Origin: Pseudoalteromonas sp. P1-9
GTDB lineage: Bacteria; Pseudomonadota; Gammaproteobacteria; Enterobacterales; Alteromonadaceae
Direction of reading: 5' to 3'
DNA length: 64,000 nt
NCBI RefSeq assembly: GCF_001399975.1
Contig: NZ_LKBD01000011.1
Location: 1-64,000 of the forward strand
The notes under the pieces: generated by a model
The model's input: the letters and a program-made list of their open reading frames with translations, nothing else
What the model was told of the DNA's origin: nothing
Databases searched by the model: none
Part shown: positions 51,074-59,062 of the stretch, piece by piece
Layout of the letters: every line of letters begins with the position of its first letter
Numbering within the stretch: the stretch's first letter is position 1
Position numbers and translations under genes: made by a program

Positions 51074-51087
51074 AGACACCGGTGTCA
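51074..51087. promoter_or_regulatory. LacI-type operator-like site D and minus-strand promoter candidate
   Basis: AGACACCGGTGTCA has a perfect 12-bp palindromic core, GACACCGGTGTC (51075-51086). On the minus strand TAGACA, a 17-bp spacer that contains this operator, and TATTAT make a good sigma-70-like promoter pointing to the TonB receptor. Site C follows 20 bp downstream. The pair repeats the arrangement seen before pgi. Confidence 0.6.
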
Positions 51088-51318
51088 TTTGTCTAGTCTT
51101 ATTTCTATCTTTCAGCAAAATTAGACATGATTATGCTTTTCAAAACACATCAGGTTACAAAGCGAGCGTTTAAGTCACAGTAAGCGAGCCTGTCGTATCG
51201 TCAAAAAATAACCACGCCATGCTTATCGAATTGTTGTTTACATAAAGAAATGTGAGTTCTATTATCGCGATAGTCAAACAATGCCTAAAACGCGATAAGG
51301 TTGGTCACCATAAATAAG

Positions 51319-51491
51319 CGATAACACAGTAGAAAACCAAAAAGCGCAGGCGAACAGTACTCTTACGCAAACTTTTATCATTGTCGCCAACAAAATCCAG
51401 ATAAGAAATGTGAGCTGAGCGTGCAAGCTTTGCTTTGTATTCATTTAGATTACTAAGCAACATATCAAGCACCGCGATAAAAACACGCAAA
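51319..51491. repeat. diverged relative of the MITE-like element
   Basis: A 20-bp block at 51319-51338 is identical to 36642-36661, and 51445-51491 aligns with 36724-36770 around the shared TTAGATT and CCGCGATAAAA. The middle is longer than in the first copy and the terminal inverted repeats are not recognisable. It lies in a 1.07-kb stretch without convincing genes (50554-51623). Confidence 0.45.
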
Positions 51492-51623
51492 ATGAGGGCT
51501 GTAAAGAAAAACAGTCCTTGTTATTCATCGAATTTGTAACCCTTTTACATTAAGCAAGCAATAACCACCCAGCTTACATAAAGGCACAAAATGACTGGTA
51601 AAACGATAGTGATTAAAGCACTG

Positions 51624-51869
51624 CTAGTTAGCATGTTTACTGATATCAATCGACCAATCTGTTTCACAATAAACGGAATGCGCTTTAGGCAGAGTTTGCT
51701 CGAGCATGGTGCTGCCTGCCCTATTTTGTCTGCGATAAGCCTCAAGCAGGTCGTTATCTTGTGTTGTGAAATACCCCGGCATTACTTCTTTTAATTCATT
51801 AAGCGTGTTGCCCGCCTTATTATATTGCGCTAATGCATCATACGCTTTAGCGACATAAACTGCTTGCAA
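51624..51869 (-). pseudogene. detached C-terminal fragment of the CadC-like TPR regulator
   Basis: This frame reads QAVYVAKAYDALAQYNKAGNTLNELKEVMPGYF and continues TPR-like helices in a different frame from the gene upstream. The frame stays open further upstream across the end of that gene, so a one-base change somewhere between about 51870 and 51950 would join them. It has no credible start of its own. It is either a pseudogene fragment or a sequencing-error product. Confidence 0.6.
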
Positions 51870-53587
51870 TCTTGTACGCCAAGGGCGTGTCTCTTTTCCA
51901 GTACTTTTTGCGCTTGGTCTTGTAGAAGGTAAATATACATTAACGAATAACGCGCGTATTCATTTGTTAAGGTTAACGCAGGATCGCTGGAATGGGTTAA
52001 CGCTAATTCAAGTGCGTGCTTGGCCTTATCAAACTGTTGTAAGTCGGTGTATGCCCATGCAACAAATACATAACTACTTGCTTTTATAACATTCGATTGC
52101 GTCTTCGGTAATAGTGTCTGAAATGCATTAATCGCTCGTTTAAGCATTTCAGGATTTTGCCCATGGCGGCCCTGTTCACTTTGATCTAGCCCTTGATCAA
52201 GATAGGAAAATGCTAAGTAAAAATCAGCCCAAGGCAACGCCGATTTGGCACCCAGCTTTTCAAACCCATGCTTTGCTTGCTTAAAATACTGCTCAGCAAG
52301 TTGTCCTTGGTGCAATTGCATATGATAAAACCCCGCATACAGTTCTGCCATCGCTAACTCATACGGTAAGTTAAGTTCTGTAAAGCGCGCTAACGCATCT
52401 TGCAAAGCGGTTTCACGCTTTTCTTGGTCAAAATAATAGTTTTGCGCAATAGCCAGTTGTGTTGCCGCGATTTTTTCTAGATTGCCTAAAGTTCGGTAAA
52501 AACTCAGTGCCTTGGTTAGTCGCTCTTTATTTTTGGCTAAATCGTTATACGGGCTTTTTTCTAGCCCCACATTATTGGGTTGGCCCAAATAAAATAATGA
52601 ATCTGCCGTCGCGGCTAACTCCATATAATCATCCGTTAACTTCGCTGCTTTTTTCAGTAAGTCATCATGTTGCTGCCATTTCATTGCTTGCCAAGCCAAT
52701 GACGCTTGTAAACGATAACTTTCAGCAATTAATTGTGGGTCTTGGCTGTTGATGCTGGCGTGAATACTTTTCTCAATCAAAGCGTGTTGATTGTTACTAC
52801 CTTGACGTGTCGCAATAATTGCCTGCCAATACGCGATAAAGGCATTAAGTAGTGGGTCGTATTTTAGATCGTTTTGCTCAATTTTACTTAATTCGGCGCG
52901 AGCCTGTGACCATTTTCCAACAGCAATATAACTTCTTGCCAAATAAGCGCTTGCCCAATTTGTTTGCGATATAGTGTTCGCAGCTTGAAAATACTTAATC
53001 GCATCAAAAGCACCCGTGGTTTGCAATGCTTGCATGCCTTGTGCGATCGCCATAGCTGAAATATCAGGTCGCGCTTTTTTGGTGTTTTGTTTATGAGCGT
53101 TTATCATTGCTAAAATCTGCTGCGAGATAACTTCAATCTGAGACGCTAATTCGTCATAGCTCAAACTGCCCTGTTTAATACGTCCATCGGAATAAATTGC
53201 CTGAAAGTCGATAACTTGTTTTTGCTGATGCATACGCACACTTGCGAAAATAGCGACATTTGCCTCAAGCTTATCGAGTAAGTTACGTATTTGTACTGGC
53301 ATTGCGGGCCACGGTAACTCATTTTTCAACAACGATAAATGTGCCTCAGAGGGCGAAATCACATCAACCCGTTGAGAGCGCTTTAAATCAACCGCCAGCA
53401 TATCTGACAGGCCATGTTCTAGCCATGCCATGCTAGGCTGTTGTGTATCGTTAATAAACGGCAGCACCATTACTCGTAAACGTGATGTAGCTTGGTTTTG
53501 TTGTTCGCTATGATTAGCTACATTAAAGCTGTTAGGTTGCCAAATTCCAACCGCTGCTATTAACCCAGCTAACATTAAAACGACCAT
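51830..53587 (-). CDS. membrane-anchored TPR portion of a CadC-like regulator (frameshifted from its DNA-binding part)
   Basis: The open frame begins at an internal Met inside a membrane helix (MVVLMLAGLIAAVGIW), followed by a FlgO-like or adenylate-cyclase-associated segment (LRVMVLPFINDTQQPSMAWLEHGLSDMLAVDL) and then many TPR units (WASAYLARSYIAVGKWSQARAEL and others). This is the C-terminal part of the wHTH-TM-TPR regulator family. Read without a stop, the same frame extends upstream as KTQTDKTLNKSIRVWFF and joins the winged-helix part after a one-base shift at the seven-A run at 53635-53641. Its C-terminus is probably also displaced (see next fragment). Confidence 0.65.
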   Translation of the reverse strand: MVVLMLAGLIAAVGIWQPNSFNVANHSEQQNQATSRLRVMVLPFINDTQQPSMAWLEHGLSDMLAVDLKRSQRVDVISPSEAHLSLLKNELPWPAMPVQIRNLLDKLEANVAIFASVRMHQQKQVIDFQAIYSDGRIKQGSLSYDELASQIEVISQQILAMINAHKQNTKKARPDISAMAIAQGMQALQTTGAFDAIKYFQAANTISQTNWASAYLARSYIAVGKWSQARAELSKIEQNDLKYDPLLNAFIAYWQAIIATRQGSNNQHALIEKSIHASINSQDPQLIAESYRLQASLAWQAMKWQQHDDLLKKAAKLTDDYMELAATADSLFYLGQPNNVGLEKSPYNDLAKNKERLTKALSFYRTLGNLEKIAATQLAIAQNYYFDQEKRETALQDALARFTELNLPYELAMAELYAGFYHMQLHQGQLAEQYFKQAKHGFEKLGAKSALPWADFYLAFSYLDQGLDQSEQGRHGQNPEMLKRAINAFQTLLPKTQSNVIKASSYVFVAWAYTDLQQFDKAKHALELALTHSSDPALTLTNEYARYSLMYIYLLQDQAQKVLEKRHALGVQDCKQFMSLKRMMH

Positions 53588-53613
53588 AAAAAACCATACA
53601 CGTATGGATTTAT

Positions 53614-54021
53614 TTAACGTTTTGTCTGTCTGTGTTTTTTTGCTGCTGGCTGTTCAGAATGCTTCGATTCTGCCTGATTTACTTCACGTGTTATTGGGCA
53701 AATCCACTGATAACCACGTTGTGGAATTGTTTTAATGTAGCGCGGCGATTTAGCATCATCGTTTAGGGCCAAACGTAACTCACGAATACTTTGCGTTAAT
53801 GCTGATTCGCGATAGTCACCATGCTGCCATAAATGTGTAAGTAGGGTTTCTTTCGCTATTAGTTCATTTGGGTGCTGCAAAAAATAAGTCAGCAAATTTG
53901 CGACCTTGTTTCGCAGTAACACCGGCTGTTGAGTTTGGGCATCGTTCAGCCGCGTTAGGTAACCTGTTTCTGGTTCAAATTCATAATCACTAAAACGAAA
54001 CAACAGCGCATCCATCCACAA
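53614..54021 (-). CDS. winged-helix DNA-binding domain of a CadC/ToxR-like regulator
   Basis: The 135-residue product is an OmpR/CadC-type winged helix: FEPETGYLTRLN, LLRNKVANLLTYFLQHPNELIAKETLLTHLW, ESALTQSIRELRLALNDDAKSPRYIKTIPQRGYQWI. It ends soon after in a basic tail (AAKKHRQTKR). In the family a membrane helix should follow, and that helix is present in the next frame. In zero frame the bases at the junction read GCA AAA AAA CAC, which is a slippery heptamer in register. Translation could therefore be interrupted, programmed or an artefact. Confidence 0.75.
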   Translation of the reverse strand: MWMDALLFRFSDYEFEPETGYLTRLNDAQTQQPVLLRNKVANLLTYFLQHPNELIAKETLLTHLWQHGDYRESALTQSIRELRLALNDDAKSPRYIKTIPQRGYQWICPITREVNQAESKHSEQPAAKKHRQTKR

Positions 54022-54210
54022 ATCAAAATAGGCCTAAATAATAAATCAAAGCATAGCAAAACAAAACCTTTAACAAACTCCTAGACAAAACTTAATGCAT
54101 TGAAAAATATATAAATATATTTATTTTAGATGGATTTTATATCGATTTAATAGGGTTTGGGGAAAATAACAGCAACACTGGTGCAAGCCAATTTTTAAAG
54201 TGAGCTCAGT

Positions 54211-54894
54211 ATGGAAATGTTTATTCAAGAAGCCCTCGTCAGTGATAAAGCATCGCTGTATGTGGTGCTGGTAATATTTGTGACAGGCGTACTAACCAGC
54301 CTAACACCCTGTGTTTACCCAATGCTGCCAATTACCGTTGCTGTGGTACGCCAGCACGCAAACAATGTTTACCAGTCAACAGCATATACCTGTTTATATG
54401 TGTTAGGCCTTGCACTTAGCTACAGTTTATTAGGTTATTTTGCCGCTAAGCTGGGCTATTTGTTTGGCAGTGTCGCCACCCACCCTGCAATGTTGTTCAT
54501 TGCGGGTAGTTTTTGCTTAATCATGGCTGTATGGATGCTTGGCTGGATAAACATGCCGCAGCTTTCTTTCACCAAAAACTCATTCAGTTCGTATGCGTCA
54601 CTCAATGTATTTGTCAGTGGTGCTTTGTCCGGCTTGGTAATGGCGCCCTGTACTTCACCGGTACTTGGTATGTTACTGATGTACGTTTCAACTGAACAAG
54701 CACCACTCGTTGGCCCCATTTATTTGTTCGCATTTGCACTTGGATTAAGTGCCTTACTGTTCATTGCAGGCATTTTTTCCAACGTTTTGAACTCGCTGCC
54801 AAAAAGCGGCCCTTGGCTTAACGCCTTTAAATACATATTGGCGGCCTTGCTGGTTGGCGTGGCCCTTTATTTCTATTTTCAAATCACGTTTTAA
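54211..54894 (+). CDS. DsbD/CcdA-like transmembrane thiol transporter
   Basis: The 227-residue protein has six to seven membrane helices and two key cysteines: C34 in SLTPCVYPMLPI and C146 in VMAPCTSPVLGM. These match the membrane domain of DsbD, which passes electrons from cytosolic thioredoxin to the periplasm. The periplasmic alpha and gamma domains of full DsbD are absent, and separate thioredoxin-like genes follow. It opens a three-gene redox operon. Confidence 0.88.
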   Translation: MEMFIQEALVSDKASLYVVLVIFVTGVLTSLTPCVYPMLPITVAVVRQHANNVYQSTAYTCLYVLGLALSYSLLGYFAAKLGYLFGSVATHPAMLFIAGSFCLIMAVWMLGWINMPQLSFTKNSFSSYASLNVFVSGALSGLVMAPCTSPVLGMLLMYVSTEQAPLVGPIYLFAFALGLSALLFIAGIFSNVLNSLPKSGPWLNAFKYILAALLVGVALYFYFQITF

Positions 54895-54904
54895 GGATAT
54901 TTAT

Positions 54905-55390
54905 ATGAAAAATATACTGGCTTTTATGTTATTTACTCTTGCCATCCCTTTGTTTGCATCACCGCTTAAGGTTGGCGACAAAGCGCCTAATTTAGTTAGT
55001 CATACCTTAAAAGGTAAGGCTATTAATTTAAAAGAGTTACTAAAGGAAAAACCCGTTTACCTCAAATTTTGGGCAACATGGTGCCAATATTGCCAAGCTG
55101 AAATGCCACATCTAGCAGAGTTAAATAAAAACCATAGCGACAAAATCGCCATCATTACGGTGAACGTTGGCATTAATGATTCAGTTGACAATATTAACGC
55201 CTACTTTGATCGCAATAATCTGTCGCTAGATACAGTGTTTGATACAAACGGTGAAATCACGCAAAACTTTGGCGTATTAGGCACGCCTTATCATATTTTA
55301 ATCGACCAAAGTGGCGAGGTTGCGCTAACGAGCTTCTTACATTCAGACAAAATTGACGCCTATATCGCAGCGTTACCAGAAAAGGAGTAG
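54905..55390 (+). CDS. TlpA-like periplasmic thioredoxin
   Basis: The 161-residue product has a signal peptide (MKNILAFMLFTLAIPLFAS) and a TlpA/ResA fold with the active site WATWCQYC (C60 and C63), then MPHLAEL and the cis-Pro GTPYHILI. The start at 54905 has AAGGAT upstream; an earlier ATG at 54854 would lie inside the preceding gene. It is a good candidate for electron acceptor of the DsbD-like protein. Confidence 0.9.
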   Translation: MKNILAFMLFTLAIPLFASPLKVGDKAPNLVSHTLKGKAINLKELLKEKPVYLKFWATWCQYCQAEMPHLAELNKNHSDKIAIITVNVGINDSVDNINAYFDRNNLSLDTVFDTNGEITQNFGVLGTPYHILIDQSGEVALTSFLHSDKIDAYIAALPEKE

Positions 55391-55395
55391 TAACT

Positions 55396-56289
55396 ATGTT
55401 TAATCAACTTAAAGCATTGCACATAATACTTGTAACATTGAGCTTATTAATATTTGCTAACCCTGCGTATACAAAAACACAAGAGCCCATTAAACATACG
55501 GTGTTTATGGATATTTGGGCACATTATGATGGCACAAATTCCGTGTTTATTGACTGGCTAAATCAACAAAACGATAACGTCAGCTATAAACAACAAGATC
55601 TCAACGTAACACCCAGTCAATTAGCTGAATTTAAAAGCTACTACCCGCAATTTGCATCCATCGAAATCGATAAAGGGTTTAAGTTAATGCGGCAATATGG
55701 CGTTTGGCAAACACCGTTTCATATTATTGAGCACGATGGCACAGTTTTGTTTAAAGGTGATGATGCTGCACTCTTGGCATATCTCAAATTAAACCAACAA
55801 ATTTCCCAAGCTCAGTTTGCACACTATAAAAGCAAGTTATTAAAAAAAGCATCCTCACCACGCTTTAAAAAACAACCGCCGGTAAATCATGTTGCCGTTG
55901 GTGAACAATTTTCAGATTTTGGTCGTGAAAGTTTGTCAGGGCAAACGGTATCGTTAGGCAATACCATAAAAATGCTCAAGCCCAGTAATACACTTGAGTT
56001 GATATTTCTTGATAGCTTATGCCCAATGCCACACTTTCCAAATTGTGAAGCGAGCCTAAAGCAATTAGCTGAAAATCAACTTAAACAAGGTAAATTGTAT
56101 CTGGCTGTGATCAGTGGCTACTACGTTAACGAAGCCCATGTGCGCAGTTTTATTGAAACCCATCAATTACAAATGCCGGTAATCTGGGATAGCGAAAATG
56201 CGATTTTTAAACGTTATGGTGTTTCTCAAACGCCTTATAAAATTGCCATAGATCATCGCGGAACTATTTTGAAGCGTCACGCTTTCTAA
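55396..56289 (+). CDS. exported protein with two thioredoxin-like domains
   Basis: The 297-residue protein begins with a signal peptide. The first thioredoxin-like domain (about 35-130) has the cis-Pro WQTPFHIIEHDG but no CxxC at IWAHYDGTN. The second (about 165-297) has a spaced pair, C209 and C217, in SLCPMPHFPNCE, and the cis-Pro SQTPYKIAIDHRG. The eight-residue spacing is not a standard redox motif and could bind metal. AAAGGAG precedes the start. It is last in the redox operon. Confidence 0.7.
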   Translation: MFNQLKALHIILVTLSLLIFANPAYTKTQEPIKHTVFMDIWAHYDGTNSVFIDWLNQQNDNVSYKQQDLNVTPSQLAEFKSYYPQFASIEIDKGFKLMRQYGVWQTPFHIIEHDGTVLFKGDDAALLAYLKLNQQISQAQFAHYKSKLLKKASSPRFKKQPPVNHVAVGEQFSDFGRESLSGQTVSLGNTIKMLKPSNTLELIFLDSLCPMPHFPNCEASLKQLAENQLKQGKLYLAVISGYYVNEAHVRSFIETHQLQMPVIWDSENAIFKRYGVSQTPYKIAIDHRGTILKRHAF

Positions 56290-56290
56290 A

Positions 56291-56323
56291 TTAAAAAAGC
56301 CTAACTTGAGTTGGGCTTTTTAA
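56291..56323. terminator. terminator between the redox operon and pgl
   Basis: AAAAAGCC and GGCTTTTT enclose a further AACT/AGTT pairing. A- and T-tracts on both sides suit the convergent genes. Confidence 0.85.
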
Positions 56324-56340
56324 TCTATTTTAGCCGAACA

Positions 56341-57054
56341 TTAAGCTGTCCAGTACACTTCTACCGGTACTTCTGTTTGCTGTAAAATAGCGCGAAGTGG
56401 CATATCTGCAACCTCCCCGCCAGCTTTGGCTTCTTTATAAACTACTAGCTTTTCTTCACCGCTGATTAAAAGCTTAATCACTTTCGATTGTAAAATAGCA
56501 GCACGCGTTAATGTCATGCGCTCAGTAATATCACCAGTTACATCACTTTTGATTGCATCAATTGCCGCGACTAAATCAGTCGTTGTTAACGCATTATCAA
56601 GACCTTCAGCATGCGGGAAAAGTGATGCAGTATGACCATCTGGTCCCATACCTAAAATCGTCACATCAAAATTTTGTTTAAGTGCCGCATATGCGTTTTG
56701 ACACTCAGCTTGACCAAGTTGCGCACTGTCCGCTGGATTTTTCATGGTTACAAAGTTCGCAGCAGCAGCTTTGTCTTGTAATAGCGTTGATTTAATAAAC
56801 GCTTCATTACTTTTATCGTGACTTTGCTCAACCCAACGTTCATCAACCATAGCTACGTCGATTTTATCCCACGCTAACTCAAGACCACTTAAATAGCGAT
56901 ATGCTGGCGCCGGTGACGAACCACCTGATACCATTAATACAGCACGCCCATCTTGTTCAATACCTTGTGCTAAACACTTAGCAAGATCTTCACCTAATTC
57001 AGCGTTATAGGCATCTTTTGAATCGAAAAACTTTTCAATAATATTGGCTGACAT
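56341..57054 (-). CDS. pgl: 6-phosphogluconolactonase
   Basis: Pgl hydrolyses 6-phosphogluconolactone in the oxidative pentose phosphate or Entner-Doudoroff route. The 237-residue DevB-type protein has VSGGSSPAPAYRYLS, VDERWVEQSHDKSNEAFI and ILGMGPDGHTASLFPHAEG. Its ATG overlaps the zwf stop (taATG), so the two consecutive enzymes are coupled. Confidence 0.95.
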   Translation of the reverse strand: MSANIIEKFFDSKDAYNAELGEDLAKCLAQGIEQDGRAVLMVSGGSSPAPAYRYLSGLELAWDKIDVAMVDERWVEQSHDKSNEAFIKSTLLQDKAAAANFVTMKNPADSAQLGQAECQNAYAALKQNFDVTILGMGPDGHTASLFPHAEGLDNALTTTDLVAAIDAIKSDVTGDITERMTLTRAAILQSKVIKLLISGEEKLVVYKEAKAGGEVADMPLRAILQQTEVPVEVYWTA

Positions 57055-58523
57055 TATTTGTTATTCCCTGCGTTGTACCATGCGTGATTATTTTCAGCGA
57101 GTAGCTCGTCTGCATCTTCTGGACCCCACGTACCTGCACGATAAAGTGCTGGCATACCCGCTGTTTGCCACTGTTCGATAATAGGATCAATCCACGCCCA
57201 TGCTTGACGTACTTCGTCACGGTGAATAAACAGCGATGCATTACCTGCCGCAGCATCAAGCATTAAGCGCTTGTACGCATCTGAATGGAAGCCATTTTCA
57301 TAGTTTTTAGACAAATCTAAGTCAAGCGTTACTGGTTCAAGTTGCATTTCTAAATTATCTAAACGCTTAGACATTAGCGTAAGCTGAATGCTTTCTTCCG
57401 GCTGTAAGCGGATCACTAATCGGTTTGGCTCAATGCCGCCAACCGTTTCGTCATACACGTTGTGAGATACATTTTTGTATTCTACGATAATCTCAGCACA
57501 ACGCTGTTTCATGCGTTTACCGGTTCTTAGGTAGAATGGTACGCCAGCCCAACGCCAGTTTTCAATGTGCGCACGGATCGCTACAAAGGTTTCTGTTTCG
57601 CTGTTTTCGCCAAGCTCTTCTAAATAGCCAGGTACCAATTTGCCGTCAAGTTGGCCCGGTACGTATTGACCACGTACGGTGTTTGCTTCAACGTCATCCC
57701 CTACAAGTGGACGCAAAGCTTCAAGTACTTTTAATTTTTCCGTGCGAATGCTTTTAGCCGTTAGCTTATTTGGAGATTCCATCGCTACAAGGCACAGTAG
57801 TTGTAACAAGTGGTTTTGTACCATATCGCGCAGCGCACCGGCTTTGTCGTAAAAGCCCGCTCGGCTTTCTAAGCCAACAGTTTCAGAAATACTGATCTGA
57901 ATATTATCAATCGATTTTGCATCCCACATATTCTCAAACATCACATTTGAAAAACGCAGTGCCATTAAGTTTTGAACTGTCTCTTTACCCAGATAGTGAT
58001 CGATACGATAAATTTGGCTTTCTTTAAAGTATTCTGCGATTTTCGCGTTAATTTCTTCTGCTGACGCGCCACAGTAACCAATTGGTTTTTCCACAACAAT
58101 ACGTGTTGATTTAGTAATCAGCTGATTATCAGATAAAAGCTCGCTACAACGGCCATATACCGCAGGCGGTAATGAGTAATAAAAAACACGCGCTTTGTCT
58201 TGTTCGTCTGACTCTAAAATTTCTTTTAAACGTAACCAGTTATCGTCTTGCTCAGTGACATTAACAACAATTGGTTTTAAAAACGCAGAAAACGCTTTCC
58301 AGTCTTTCGCGTTATATTCGCCTTTACCTAAAAACGACTTAAGGCTGCTTTGTACTTTATCAACAAATTCTTGTTCATTTGCTAATGCCCTAACGGTTGG
58401 CAGAATTCGCGTCCCTTCCGGCAGGTTTCCTTCTTGATAGGCACGGTACATTGCAGGTAGCAGTTTACGCAGTGATAAATCACCACCACCACCAAAAATA
58501 ACGATATCGAATGGGTTTAGCAT
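57054..58523 (-). CDS. zwf: glucose-6-phosphate 1-dehydrogenase
   Basis: Zwf oxidises glucose 6-phosphate with NADP. The 489-residue protein has the Rossmann start VIFGGGGDLSLRKLLPAMY, EKPIGYCGAS, and the active-site RIDHYLGKETVQNLMALRF. The C-terminal domain carries FYLRTGKRM. Zwf and Pgl form one operon; edd, eda and glk, which often follow in related genomes, are not in this window. The region upstream carries the tandem hairpin repeats. Confidence 0.96.
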   Translation of the reverse strand: MLNPFDIVIFGGGGDLSLRKLLPAMYRAYQEGNLPEGTRILPTVRALANEQEFVDKVQSSLKSFLGKGEYNAKDWKAFSAFLKPIVVNVTEQDDNWLRLKEILESDEQDKARVFYYSLPPAVYGRCSELLSDNQLITKSTRIVVEKPIGYCGASAEEINAKIAEYFKESQIYRIDHYLGKETVQNLMALRFSNVMFENMWDAKSIDNIQISISETVGLESRAGFYDKAGALRDMVQNHLLQLLCLVAMESPNKLTAKSIRTEKLKVLEALRPLVGDDVEANTVRGQYVPGQLDGKLVPGYLEELGENSETETFVAIRAHIENWRWAGVPFYLRTGKRMKQRCAEIIVEYKNVSHNVYDETVGGIEPNRLVIRLQPEESIQLTLMSKRLDNLEMQLEPVTLDLDLSKNYENGFHSDAYKRLMLDAAAGNASLFIHRDEVRQAWAWIDPIIEQWQTAGMPALYRAGTWGPEDADELLAENNHAWYNAGNNK

Positions 58524-58689
58524 AATTGTTCTCTTCGTTTTAGTAACTTGTTGTTAAGTACAATATAGAATGTGTTTTTAGTTCGTTATGTTAGCACTAA
58601 ATAGCGCTTGGGTAAGCTATTTATGAATGCTAATTTATATTGAATTCGTATGTAACTGCTCACGCAAATGGGGCTATGAAGAAAAGAGT

Positions 58690-58730
58690 TTTCAGGAGTA
58701 ACAATGCTCTCACCCACTGTTACCCCTGAA
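58690..58730. repeat. palindromic repeat unit 1 (hairpin)
   Basis: TTCAGGAGTAACA and TGTTACCCCTGAA pair with one mismatch around a loop containing GCTCTCACC. Downstream lies ACTCAGCGCTAC, which is repeated after units 2 and 3. The stem sequence differs fully from units 2 and 3, yet the hairpin and loop are kept. Confidence 0.7.
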
Positions 58731-58771
58731 TACTCAGCGCTACTCAGTTCGCTTTATAAACGGATATGAGC

Positions 58772-58810
58772 TTTGGAGGCGTCAACTCTCTCACCAATTG
58801 ACGCTCCAAA
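58772..58810. repeat. palindromic repeat unit 2 (hairpin)
   Basis: TTTGGAGGCGTCAA pairs with TTGACGCTCCAAA (one bulged G), with a loop holding CTCTCACC. It is followed by ACTCAGCGCTACCCGTTC and AAAGGTATTT. Confidence 0.8.
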
Positions 58811-58905
58811 TGACTCAGCGCTACCCGTTCAAAGGTATTTTTAACTATTTGATTAAGTACAACTTAAAATTACTAAGTTGCTTTTTGAACCGGTAAATAA
58901 GAGTG

Positions 58906-58944
58906 TTTGGAAGCGTCAACTCTCTCACCAATTGACGTTCCAAA
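58906..58944. repeat. palindromic repeat unit 3 (hairpin)
   Basis: TTTGGAAGCGTCAA pairs with TTGACGTTCCAAA, with the same bulge and the same CTCTCACC loop as unit 2. Relative to unit 2 a G-C pair has become A-T, a compensatory change. Outer arms TTTTTGAACCGG (from 58883) and CCCGTTCAAAGG (to 58970) also pair, so the whole unit of about 88 bp is a nested palindrome. Confidence 0.8.
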
Positions 58945-59062
58945 TAACTCAGTGCTACCCGTTCAAAGGTATTTGTTGCAGTTTAAAAGCAGCCTAAGGC
59001 ATTTTGAAAACCGCGCAGTCTAAGCTAATGCCATTAACTTAACCCTGACATTTGACCGCTTT

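Noticed and set aside
50985..51173. A 62-codon plus-strand frame over the operator pair
   Set aside because: It reads straight through sites C and D and the nested hairpin, has no convincing ribosome-binding site and no recognisable domain; the palindromes explain the sequence better.
51305..51490. A 61-codon minus-strand frame in the MITE-like relative
   Set aside because: It follows the repeat rather than any protein family, and the related copy at 36.6 kb has no matching frame.
51830..54021. Firm call of programmed ribosomal frameshifting
   Set aside because: The slippery heptamer is in register, but the downstream hairpin is weak and a second unrelated frame break occurs in the same gene, so decay or sequencing error is at least as likely. 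It is kept as a finding only.
58524..58600. Possible HexR-type site upstream of zwf
   Set aside because: The sequence TTGTACTTAACAACAA has TTGT and ACAA ends but departs from the known TGTARTWWWAYTACA pattern at several positions.
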